A DNA stretch of 13,109 nt from Anaerolineae bacterium (GTDB taxonomy: Bacteria > Chloroflexota > Anaerolineae > UBA1429): contig JAFGLK010000540.1 in assembly GCA_016928125.1 (NCBI GenBank), positions 1-13,109 on the forward strand. The letters are read 5' to 3'. The position numbers and the translations under genes are program-made. Each line of letters opens with the position of its first letter. Positions within the stretch are counted from its first letter, which is position 1. Below the pieces are notes generated by a model. That model worked only from the letters and a program-made list of their open reading frames with translations, was not told the origin of the DNA and did no database searches. Positions 1 to 7,448 of this stretch are shown piece after piece.

Positions 1-933
1 CCCATAGGGCAGATCAAAATAGGCCGGCACATGCCCCTCGGGCGGCTCCGAGGGCACCGCCAGAGCCGAGATGTGTAGCGGCTTGCCATACCCTGCGTAC
101 TTGCGTACAGTCTGCAGCAAGGCCCAGACGCCTTTGGTGCGGTAGTACGTCGGGGGCCTCGTCACCGTGTAGCTATTCTCCAGGGCCTGCAGACCGATCG
201 TATCGTAGGGCACATTGGCGGTGTCGAGCGCGGCCAGGAACTCAAATGGCCCCACCAGATAGGTCGCGACGCGCGACACTTCGGCAAAGTTGACCTCAAT
301 CTGCGCCCGCGGCAGGACATCACGCACCGCGAGAGCCGCGGCCAAGGCCACACGCACCATCTGTTCCTTGGTGAGCGAGAGGAGATGGGCCTCTCGCCAA
401 AAGGGCTCATTCACGATCTCAAAGCGATCGATGAGCGGGGCCCAGCGCTTTGCCAGGGTGCTGACGTGCCGATAGACTCGCTCAGGCAAGGCGTCGGGGT
501 CGGCATCGCACAGATAGCCAGGCACCACGTTCCACTCGGGCTTGAACCAGTTCAGCGCGTGAGCGGTGACCTGCAGACGTCGTCGCTTGAGCGCGCCCGG
601 ATTCCAGACCCGCTCCAGGTAGCCCCAGTTGAAGAGATTGGGCTCTGGCTCCACATGGCTCCACCCCAACCAGAGCGTGGCGGCATTGATGCCTGCCTCC
701 TGCAACACGTCGTATGTGCGGCCATGATAGGGATAGAACGCGCCGAAATAGAAACTGTGCCGGCGCTGCTCATAGCGGACAGGCACGCCCGAGATCGGTT
801 GACCGTTCCCGTTGACCACGCGCAGCAGGAATTTGCCGCAGCGGTTGGCCCTGATGCCTTGCTCCGCCCGCTCCCAGGCCGTCATGTCTCTCGGCCCAAG
901 GGATAGATTGTCCCCACTCCAGTTCGGTCTCAT
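1..933 (-). CDS. GH10 (endo-xylanase-like) protein, C-terminus cut by window edge, catalytic nucleophile replaced
   Basis: Minus-strand reading frame that is open to the window edge (311 codons visible). It opens with a short beta region (LLRVVNGNGQPISGVPVRYE, residues about 32-51) of the kind placed before GH10 barrels. The barrel follows: NAATLWLGWSHVEPEP, then HALNWF, then the acid/base motif FEIVNEPFW with Glu176, then IGLQALENSY. The nucleophile segment reads GKPLHISALAVP, which matches the GH10 signature around the active site except that Ala290 stands where the nucleophilic Glu is expected and Ala292 where Asp/Asn is expected. GH10 enzymes cleave beta-1,4-xylan with retention of configuration. 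This copy may be inactive or use another mechanism. No signal peptide is visible from this start. The start ATG at 933 is the only one available after an in-frame TGA, but upstream evidence suggests the native N-terminus begins at 1069 in another frame. It is the last visible gene of the polysaccharide operon. Family assignment is firm; substrate is unknown. Confidence 0.8.
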   Translation of the reverse strand, partial: MRPNWSGDNLSLGPRDMTAWERAEQGIRANRCGKFLLRVVNGNGQPISGVPVRYEQRRHSFYFGAFYPYHGRTYDVLQEAGINAATLWLGWSHVEPEPNLFNWGYLERVWNPGALKRRRLQVTAHALNWFKPEWNVVPGYLCDADPDALPERVYRHVSTLAKRWAPLIDRFEIVNEPFWREAHLLSLTKEQMVRVALAAALAVRDVLPRAQIEVNFAEVSRVATYLVGPFEFLAALDTANVPYDTIGLQALENSYTVTRPPTYYRTKGVWALLQTVRKYAGYGKPLHISALAVPSEPPEGHVPAYFDLPYG

Positions 934-1069
934 GGCCCCATCTCTGGCTGATAGGAGGCTTCAGGCTATGATACACGATCTGCGTGCCGTCGCAAGCCAG
1001 TTTTGCGCCATCCGTGTTGCTCTCTCTTCGCACGCCCAGAATGGACAGACGGTCTGTGGCGATGATCAT
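912..1069 (-). other. Likely N-terminal segment of the GH10-like gene, shifted by one base
   Basis: An ATG at 1069 overlaps the stop of the O-antigen ligase gene by exactly 4 bp (ATGA), the same arrangement as three other junctions in this operon. From it the frame reads MIIATDRLSILGVRR and onward for about 50 codons with ordinary codon use. It then runs on to a stop at 770 with no recognisable protein sequence. The GH10-like frame takes over one base further on. Removing one G from the GGGG run at 912-915 would join the two into a continuous reading, ...HETELEWDNLSLGPRDMT. This may be a sequencing or assembly error, or a real frameshift that leaves a shortened product from the ATG at 933. 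Confidence 0.5.
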
Positions 1070-2472
1070 GGCGCCCGGGGAGCTGGGGCCGCATCCTCAT
1101 GCGCCCATAGCCCCAGCACAAGCCCGAGCGAAAGCGCTGGGCGCCACGAGGTCGGAATGTAAAAATAGTTGTCGAACAGACTCACCACGAGCGCGACAAG
1201 CAAAGCGGCAGCCAGGCCGATCTGCGCCCACGAGGCGCCCTTCGGACGCAGGCGGCGCAAGGTCAGAAATGGAGGGCTCATCACCATCCAGAGCCAGAAG
1301 ATCGCCCCCCCTAGCCCCAATTCAGCTGCCGCCAGAAGCGGGATATTGTGCACTACCCGAAAGCCAGGGTATCCCGGCCCCAACTGATTACCCATGTGGG
1401 CCCACAAGGCGGCCACATAGTAGCCCGGTCCGACTCCCTTGAGCGGCAGCGTGCGGATCAGTTGCCAGGCCAGCCCTACATCGATGAGACGCTCTGAGAC
1501 AGAGGACAGCTCCAGGATGTTTCTCTCGAGCAGCAGACGGCTCCGCAGCAATCCCCATCCAAGCGCCGCGGTCGCCGCGCAGAGCAGGAACGCGGTGGCC
1601 ACCAAGAAGCGCGAGCGCCCGATGCCTGGCAATAGCCTGGCGCCAGCGCCACGTCGAGCCAAGGCCGCCATATACGCCAGGCCCACCAGCATCCCGAGCC
1701 ACCCCGAGCGAGAGAAGCTCAGCAGGAGCGCGGCCAGTCCAACGGCTATTGAGCCCCCCACCCCAATGCGCCAGGCACGTCGGCGGGAATCCCCAAGATG
1801 ATCGAGATACAACCCCGCCAGAACGCAGATCATCAGCGCCAGGTAGCCCCCCAGGATGTTGGGATGGGCCATCAGGCCGTGAGCGCGAAGCCAGCGCTGC
1901 CCCATCGATTGCACCACGCTCACGCCCTGGGCCTGTGGGTCGAGCACAGCTTCGCCCAGCCATTGCAGCCCAATGGAGCGCTGCCACGTCGCCTGCGCCA
2001 CCGCCACTCCGCCCTGAAGCAGGCACACGCACGCCAATGCGCCCATCATCGATCCCAGCGGCAACCCCTGCACTCCCTGCAGGTAGGCCATCCAGAAGAC
2101 GAGAGTGGAACCGGCGGCCACCCAGGCTGCGCGCGGATCGTGCACAGGCCAGATGCGCGCCACGGTGAGCACGCCAAAGCCCAGTACCGGCAGCGCCGTC
2201 AAACCCGGGCCCAAGTGAAGCCGGCGTCGCCAGGCGAGCAATGGCATGTCGAGCGCCCATGTGAGCGCGGCCATGATCAGGATTACGTGCAGTGGCCCCG
2301 CGCTGAACGTTCGGCCCCAGAGGTTCAGAGAGATCGCGCCCAGGCCGAACAGCCCGCTCTGCAGCGAGGGCGAGAGCATCGCCAGCGCCCAGACGCCCAG
2401 CCAAGACGCCTGGCCCATGCGCGAGATGATCATCATCATGTCCAAACGCTGAGAGGGCGTAGCAGAATGCAT
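1066..2472 (-). CDS. O-antigen ligase / Wzy-type polysaccharide polymerase family membrane protein
   Basis: A 468-residue polytopic inner-membrane protein, mostly hydrophobic from residue about 14, with roughly ten or more membrane segments, the usual size for the Wzy_C/WaaL superfamily. The diagnostic part lies near the C-terminus: a large extracytoplasmic loop with GVGPGYYVAAL, then RVVHNIPLL with His375 and the following AELGLGG (Glu384), as in O-antigen ligases. An SRSGWLG motif, common in these proteins, is also present. These proteins join polyprenol-linked glycans to one another (Wzy) or to an acceptor (WaaL) on the outer face of the inner membrane; sequence alone does not separate the two roles. 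It follows the flippase gene by 13 bp and overlaps the next start by 4 bp. The start is uncertain: a GGTGGAGG stretch abuts the ATG at 2472, too close for good Shine-Dalgarno spacing, and ATGs at residues 12-14 are alternatives. Confidence 0.88.
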   Translation of the reverse strand: MHSATPSQRLDMMMIISRMGQASWLGVWALAMLSPSLQSGLFGLGAISLNLWGRTFSAGPLHVILIMAALTWALDMPLLAWRRRLHLGPGLTALPVLGFGVLTVARIWPVHDPRAAWVAAGSTLVFWMAYLQGVQGLPLGSMMGALACVCLLQGGVAVAQATWQRSIGLQWLGEAVLDPQAQGVSVVQSMGQRWLRAHGLMAHPNILGGYLALMICVLAGLYLDHLGDSRRRAWRIGVGGSIAVGLAALLLSFSRSGWLGMLVGLAYMAALARRGAGARLLPGIGRSRFLVATAFLLCAATAALGWGLLRSRLLLERNILELSSVSERLIDVGLAWQLIRTLPLKGVGPGYYVAALWAHMGNQLGPGYPGFRVVHNIPLLAAAELGLGGAIFWLWMVMSPPFLTLRRLRPKGASWAQIGLAAALLVALVVSLFDNYFYIPTSWRPALSLGLVLGLWAHEDAAPAPRAP

Positions 2473-2485
2473 CCTCCACCTATCT

Positions 2486-3814
2486 CTAGAAGGCCTCAGG
2501 CAGGGCCTGCGACCGCAGCGCGCGGGCCACCAGGAGGCGCAGCGCCGCGAAGAGGGCTATCTCGCTCAGCAGGGCCACGCTAGCCGCTCCCCAGTAGCCC
2601 CAGTGAGGGATGAGCAGCAGATTCGCCGCTATATTGCCGGCCGTCACGCCCAACATGGCCCCCGTCACCTGGCGCTGTTGTCCCAACGCGTAGAGAAGGT
2701 GCCCATCCAAAAGATACAGATGAGTCAGCGGCAACACCAGCAGCAAGAGTCTCAGAAGCGCCACCGCGTGCCAGCCCTCGGCCAGGTCGTCGCCGTACAG
2801 CAGAGACACCAGCGGATTGGCCGCCGCCAAGCCTATGCCCACAAGCACCAGGACGAGCACCAACAGAATGCGTCGTGTGCGCGCCTGAAGCTGGCTTAGC
2901 CGAGCCGGCATCCCTGGGTCGCCCACCCGACGCGAAAGCTCCGGAAACCAGGCATCCAGCAGGCTCGCGGGGATCAGGCCAAACGTCTCCCAGAGTCGAT
3001 AGGCCGCCCCATAGACACCCGCAGTCGCGTCGCCCCGCTCGCTGGACAACACCATCAGATCCGCTCGCCGATAGAGCATGGCCACCACGCCCGTCAGCGC
3101 GAATGGCAGTGAATCCCTCAGGAGCTGCCGCGCACGCCCGAACCCTCCCCAGCGTAAGCACACACGCCAGTGCGCCAATACGACCAGGTGCGCCACCGTG
3201 CCCAGGGCGTGTGCCATCACCACACCTGCGAGCGCCCTTTCGGCCCCGCTGCCCGTACGTAGCAGGACGACGGCCAGAATGGTGGCGGTCAGGCGGGCGC
3301 CAAGCGCCAGACTGCTGCTGATCCCCATCCGCTGCCGCGCCCGCATCAGCGCCGCCGCGGATCCTGTGATGGCCTCGCTCAGCACCATGAGGCTCGCCAG
3401 GCGAATGAGCGTCTGGCTCCCGGCACCGAATAGAGGCGCCACCGCCAGGTTGATGCATAGCATCGCCAACAGCGCCGCCACGACTTTCAGAACCAGCACG
3501 CTCCCCAAGAACTCATCTGCCCAATCCCCCGGGGCATCGCGGGCCAGATCGCGCACTGTCAGTGTGTTGAGGCCCAGGTCGGCCGCGGCGCCCGCCACGG
3601 CCTGGATGGACATGGCCAGCAGATACTGACCCAGTGCCTCCACGCCCAGCGCATGGGAGAAGGCAGCCGCAAGCCACAGCCCGAGAAGCCGGTTCCCTGC
3701 TTGCATCGTCAGCAGCGCCACAGCATTGCGCCCCACTCGCCGAGGTGCGAGCGTCGCGAGACTCGCAAGCCAGACAGCGACCGCGCCCTTGAGCAGACCC
3801 ACGCCCCGCCTCAC
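2486..3814 (-). CDS. Wzx-like flippase (oligosaccharide/polysaccharide exporter, MOP superfamily)
   Basis: A 442-residue, strongly hydrophobic protein of normal length for Wzx/RfbX-type flippases, with around 12 expected membrane segments. The N-terminal part carries typical family features: AGNRLLGLWLAAAFSHALG, then GQYLLAMS and AADLGLNTLTVRDLARD (residues about 40-93), which resemble the first two helices of polysaccharide biosynthesis proteins. The middle has ALMRARQRMG and RRADLMVLS, also common in this family. These proteins move undecaprenyl-linked sugar units across the inner membrane. The ATG at 3814 overlaps the stop of the GT39 gene by 4 bp, which supports this start and implies translational coupling. 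It lies directly between a membrane glycosyltransferase and an O-antigen ligase, the expected setting for a Wzx protein. The substrate cannot be told from the sequence. Confidence 0.87.
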   Translation of the reverse strand: MRRGVGLLKGAVAVWLASLATLAPRRVGRNAVALLTMQAGNRLLGLWLAAAFSHALGVEALGQYLLAMSIQAVAGAAADLGLNTLTVRDLARDAPGDWADEFLGSVLVLKVVAALLAMLCINLAVAPLFGAGSQTLIRLASLMVLSEAITGSAAALMRARQRMGISSSLALGARLTATILAVVLLRTGSGAERALAGVVMAHALGTVAHLVVLAHWRVCLRWGGFGRARQLLRDSLPFALTGVVAMLYRRADLMVLSSERGDATAGVYGAAYRLWETFGLIPASLLDAWFPELSRRVGDPGMPARLSQLQARTRRILLVLVLVLVGIGLAAANPLVSLLYGDDLAEGWHAVALLRLLLLVLPLTHLYLLDGHLLYALGQQRQVTGAMLGVTAGNIAANLLLIPHWGYWGAASVALLSEIALFAALRLLVARALRSQALPEAF

Positions 3815-5292
3815 GGCTCTGGGAGCAGGCCAGCCAGGTCAAGATCGGCCACGATCTTCTCCGCTGGCACCTGGGGCTCGCGTGCCCGCCAGACGCGCAG
3901 GATTTTGGCGTCTCCCCCAGTCCCCAGGCGCCGCTCCTCTGGGCCGCTGCAGTGGGCAAAGTCCTGCCGCAGCCTCTCTCCGATCAATTGCGGGTCGGCG
4001 AAGCGCAGAGCGATGACACAGATTTCATCCAAGGCAGGCCCACCCCAGATGCGAAACTGCCCCCAGCTCGAGCGCGCCAGGCGCCCCGTGTAGTAGCTAA
4101 GCTGTCCGGCAATAGAGTAGTCGATGCTGAAAAGTGTCGCTTGCGGCTCCAATGCCAGGCCTTCCGCTTCGCGCCAGCCGGCAGCATCCTGTCGCATATG
4201 TGTTGCAGCCTGGCTATGAGGCAGCCAGGTGGGAGCCAGAGACTCGACCAGGCTCCCAATGCCCAGCAGGGCGTTCAGCGCCAGGAGAGCGCCCACGCCC
4301 AACGCCACCCAGCAGCTACCGCGCTCGCCGCCCTGCACCCAGCGCGCACTGCGGTCCGCGGCCAGCACCACCAAGAGAGCCACTCCTGTCGACAGGTTGC
4401 GCGGGCTGTTGGCCGGGCTGAGGGCCACAGGCAGACTTAGCCCCACACCCAGCACCCACAGCAGGCGCCCGAATCGGTTGCTTACCCGCCCTAGCCCCAG
4501 TGCCGCAAAGAGCAGCAGGGGCGGACCGAGATAGTCGACGAGGTTCTTCACACGGCCGCCCGCCGTGTCCTGCACCAGCGCCCCCTTGGTAAAGTGCTCG
4601 TATTGCCATCGAAAAGAGGCCCAGTCGTGCGCGCCATTCCACATGAGCACAGGCGCCAGGCCCAGCGCAGCCAGTCCCACTGCCGCCCAGAAGCGACCGT
4701 CTCTGGCCAGGCGCGGTCTCAGCAGAAGCATAGTTCCGATCGCCAGGGCCGCCGCCAGATAGGCGCTATACTTGGTATTGAGCACCAGCGCCCAAAGCGC
4801 ACCGCCCAGCAGCAGCTGCCGCCAAGATGCCTCTCGCTCCGGTTGCGCCAGTAGCGCGCCCATGGGAAGGAGAGCCAGGGGCAGCAATGCATGCTGCAGC
4901 GCGTCGGTGTACACAAAGCGCGACGTCAGAAGACACGGCGGCGCGAACGCAATCCAGGCGGCAGCGATGCTCGCCGCCAATCGCGAGCCCACTTGGAGCG
5001 TCAGGCGATAGATGGCGGCCACGGCGACCACGCCCAGCGTCGCGTTGAGCCAGCGTATCCCGGCCTCCGACTGGCCTGCGAGCGCTGTGCTGGCCCGAAT
5101 GAGCAGCGCAACCCCTGCGGGGTGATCATAGTACGCCGGCGCCAGCCGTCGCGACCAGAGCCAATAGTAGGCCTCGTCCTGGAGCAGCGCGCTCCTACCC
5201 AGCGCCCAGAAGCGCACCAGGACGGCACTGGCCAACACGAGCGCCAGTGGCCAGTGTCGAAGCCAGGCCCGTCCCTGCGACGTCGCGCTCAT
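3811..5292 (-). CDS. GT39/ArnT-like membrane glycosyltransferase (polyprenol-phosphate-sugar dependent)
   Basis: A 493-residue integral membrane protein of the dolichyl-phosphate-mannose mannosyltransferase/ArnT clan (GT-C fold). After the first membrane helix (residues about 14-31) comes the hallmark loop LLQDEAYYWLWS with Asp39-Glu40, and then AYYDHPAGVALL (residues 53-64). The acidic pair is the expected catalytic or metal site of GT-C enzymes. Many hydrophobic segments follow, then a soluble C-terminal region of about 150 residues. These enzymes use polyprenyl-phosphate sugars on the periplasmic or outer face to glycosylate lipid-linked glycans, lipids or proteins. I chose the ATG at 5292 because it overlaps the stop of the preceding gene by 4 bp; the longer frame to 5367 adds 25 arginine-rich residues lying inside that gene. 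The sugar and acceptor are unknown. Confidence 0.88.
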   Translation of the reverse strand: MSATSQGRAWLRHWPLALVLASAVLVRFWALGRSALLQDEAYYWLWSRRLAPAYYDHPAGVALLIRASTALAGQSEAGIRWLNATLGVVAVAAIYRLTLQVGSRLAASIAAAWIAFAPPCLLTSRFVYTDALQHALLPLALLPMGALLAQPEREASWRQLLLGGALWALVLNTKYSAYLAAALAIGTMLLLRPRLARDGRFWAAVGLAALGLAPVLMWNGAHDWASFRWQYEHFTKGALVQDTAGGRVKNLVDYLGPPLLLFAALGLGRVSNRFGRLLWVLGVGLSLPVALSPANSPRNLSTGVALLVVLAADRSARWVQGGERGSCWVALGVGALLALNALLGIGSLVESLAPTWLPHSQAATHMRQDAAGWREAEGLALEPQATLFSIDYSIAGQLSYYTGRLARSSWGQFRIWGGPALDEICVIALRFADPQLIGERLRQDFAHCSGPEERRLGTGGDAKILRVWRAREPQVPAEKIVADLDLAGLLPEP

Positions 5293-6143
5293 GGACCTGC
5301 CTCCAGGAGCACGCGATAGGCATAGCTGTCGCGCGGTCCTGCCACCTCGATATCGATGCCGGCCCACGATAGATAGAACACGCCGCGCCAGTTGTATTGC
5401 CAGTAGCGCTCACGCCCAGCATACAGCGTGTGGCCCTCGCCAGCCTCGACGCAGAACCCGAGACTCAGATCACCCGACCGCATGCAGCCAGAGTTGGCCT
5501 GCATGGGGCGCCAGATGCCGATTGCCTCCCCCTCCAGATCAAGGCCTTCGCCACCGCTGTAGTGCCAGAAGCGCGTGGCCCCAGCCTCGTTCATCATGAA
5601 CAGGCGCGTCCAGGAAGCGTCCAGATCTCCTAGATCCACCTCCACGTCGATCACACCGTCCGGATGCACCCGATAGGTGCAGAGCACGCTGCCCAGCGGT
5701 GTGACGCGGCGGTACTTGCGCCGCAGAAAGCGAATCGGGGTGTCGAGCGTGTCCATGCTAAAGCGCTTCCGAATGACGGATACCTCTCCAGCCTGCTCGT
5801 ACGACACCTCAGCCCGCTTCGCGTTGTAGGCCTGGTCGCCCACCACCACCAACGGACAACCCAGGCCATAGCCCTCCTCTACCAGTTCCTGGCCTTCGGC
5901 CGTCCAGATGAGCCCCTTTTGTAGGCCCGCCACCTTTCCGATGTGCGGGCTCGTATCACGATATACGCGCAGCGTGGTGTCTCCAGGGCCGGCCACCTCG
6001 ACGGCTGATCGCTGCGGCCGCACCCAGTGTAGCAGGGCCAGGCTCCACATCGGCTCGATGGCCTCAGCCACGCCCTGCCAGACCAGCAGTCCGGCCAGAA
6101 GCGCGAACAGCACGTGGCCGGCCCTGCGGAGGCGCGCCCTCAC
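5289..6143 (-). CDS. Membrane-anchored or secreted protein of unknown function
   Basis: I do not recognise this 284-residue protein. It starts with a short basic stretch and a hydrophobic helix (residues about 8-27), either a signal peptide with possible cleavage near VAEA or a signal anchor, so most of the protein should be outside the cytoplasm. The rest is rich in alternating hydrophobic and aromatic residues (TYRVHPDGVIDVEVDLG, FWHYSGGEG, YWQYNWRGVFYLSW), which suggests a beta-sandwich and perhaps a glycan-binding fold, though no known motif is seen. Two Cys lie in MQANSGCMRSG and LGFCVEAG and could pair. Both ends overlap neighbouring genes by 4 bp: the lipoprotein gene before and the GT39 gene after. 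It is therefore fixed within the operon, and a role in handling or attaching the exported glycan is an inference from position only. Confidence 0.8.
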   Translation of the reverse strand: MRARLRRAGHVLFALLAGLLVWQGVAEAIEPMWSLALLHWVRPQRSAVEVAGPGDTTLRVYRDTSPHIGKVAGLQKGLIWTAEGQELVEEGYGLGCPLVVVGDQAYNAKRAEVSYEQAGEVSVIRKRFSMDTLDTPIRFLRRKYRRVTPLGSVLCTYRVHPDGVIDVEVDLGDLDASWTRLFMMNEAGATRFWHYSGGEGLDLEGEAIGIWRPMQANSGCMRSGDLSLGFCVEAGEGHTLYAGRERYWQYNWRGVFYLSWAGIDIEVAGPRDSYAYRVLLEAGP

Positions 6144-7441
6144 CGGTAGGCCCCCGTGTTCTCGCTGTCGCGGCGGAACATCGGCCAGGCCGCGCGGCCC
6201 AGGGGCCCCACATCGCTCAACAGATGGATCCCGTTATTGGCCCCGACGACAACATCCGCCTGTCCATTGGCATTCAGATCGCCCACCCAGGGTGAGGAGA
6301 ACACATGAGCGCCGAGATCGTGCGGAAAACCCTGGAGAGGCTTACCGGTCGCTGTCCACCCATACAGGTATGCGTCCTTCGAGCCCACGACGATGTCCAA
6401 ACGATCATCCCCGTCCAGGTCGACCAGCGCAGCGGAAGAGATGATCTGGTCTCCTACGCGGATCGGCCAGCCGGGGAGGTCGCGACCGTAGCGATCCCAC
6501 AGGTACATCCGCCCGTCCCACGAGCCTACCGCGATGTCCAGCGCGCCATCGCCATCGAGGTCGGCAATGGCGGGCGACGCCTCGATTAGGCTCTGCGCCC
6601 GCCTCGGGAAGCCACTCAACTCGCGGCCATCGAGATCTACAACGTGCAGCAGTCCCTCGTCATCCCCCACGATGATCTCGACCCGCCCATCGTCGTCCAG
6701 GTCCGCCAGAGCCGGCGACGAGTCGGAATCCATCCGCAGGGCGAGCGGCGACCAGGGATAGGGACTGCCATCGAGATGCCAGGCCCAAAGCGCCCCCTGG
6801 GATCTTGGCCCCTCCAACAAGGTAGTGATCGCGATCACGTCAGCGCCGACGGCAGGCGTGCTGTCGGCCCAGTTGGACATCCAACCAGGCCATGCAGGCA
6901 CGGCTCTGCCATGGGCGTCGAACAGGAACAGTTGGCGCAGCCCGCCGATCGCAATGTGTGGCCCGGGCAGGATGACGGCCGAGCCCCAGCTCTTGTAGCC
7001 CAGTTCGATCGGAAAGCCCGGCACCGACGAGCCATCTGCATGCCATGCCTGCAGGTGACCCGCATCCGAGGCCACGATGATCTCGGGGCTCTCATCGCCA
7101 TCCAGGTCACCCAGGGCGGGCGAGCCAAAGAACCCGCGAGGGCTGAACTTGGGCCAACCCGGCAGCGTCTCAAGCCGATGGTCCAGCAAGTAGAAGAACC
7201 CATCCCAGGATCCGATGGCGATCTCTCCGTACCCATCGCCATCCCAATCGTGAACCACCGGAGAGGAAATCACGGCCTTATGCGTCGGCCGCATCTGGTG
7301 GTAGAGGCCGATCTGCCGCACGGGCCCAGCAGGGCGTGCACAGGCCGCCAAGGGGATGGCTAGCAGGAGAAGCAGCCCCGCCAGAGCGCGGCCGCGCAGG
7401 CGAAGCGGAGTGTGGCGCCACGGCCCAACCAGGAGTTGCAT
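6140..7441 (-). CDS. Lipoprotein with eight FG-GAP/VCBS-type beta-propeller repeats
   Basis: A 433-residue predicted lipoprotein. The N-terminus has arginines, a leucine-rich helix and the lipobox LAAC with Cys34 as the lipidation site, so it should be anchored in a membrane and face outward. From residue 57 to the end it is made of eight repeats of about 45 residues with the pattern SSPxxxDLDGDGxxEIxVGSxDGxxY...LPGWP. Six repeats carry a DxDxDG-like calcium-binding loop (for example DWDGDGYGEIAIG, DLDGDGALDIAVG); the third and fourth have lost it. Eight repeats suggest a complete propeller, as in integrin-alpha-like FG-GAP domains, used in binding and adhesion rather than catalysis. It ends with WPMFRRDSENTGAYR, a tail common in such proteins. 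It follows the radical SAM gene by 7 bp and overlaps the next gene by 4 bp. The ligand is unknown. Confidence 0.88.
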   Translation of the reverse strand: MQLLVGPWRHTPLRLRGRALAGLLLLLAIPLAACARPAGPVRQIGLYHQMRPTHKAVISSPVVHDWDGDGYGEIAIGSWDGFFYLLDHRLETLPGWPKFSPRGFFGSPALGDLDGDESPEIIVASDAGHLQAWHADGSSVPGFPIELGYKSWGSAVILPGPHIAIGGLRQLFLFDAHGRAVPAWPGWMSNWADSTPAVGADVIAITTLLEGPRSQGALWAWHLDGSPYPWSPLALRMDSDSSPALADLDDDGRVEIIVGDDEGLLHVVDLDGRELSGFPRRAQSLIEASPAIADLDGDGALDIAVGSWDGRMYLWDRYGRDLPGWPIRVGDQIISSAALVDLDGDDRLDIVVGSKDAYLYGWTATGKPLQGFPHDLGAHVFSSPWVGDLNANGQADVVVGANNGIHLLSDVGPLGRAAWPMFRRDSENTGAYR

Positions 7442-7448
7442 CGGCGCC

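Noticed and set aside
1388..2479. A 363-codon open frame on the minus strand overlapping the O-antigen ligase gene
   Set aside because: It is out of frame with a clearly hydrophobic, family-matching protein, and its product is Gly/Arg/Ala-rich with no recognisable domain. High GC content leaves such shadows open.
1798..2583. A 261-codon plus-strand open frame
   Set aside because: It is antisense to the O-antigen ligase gene, rich in His/Gln/Arg/Pro as expected from reverse-complemented GC-rich coding sequence, and has no motif.
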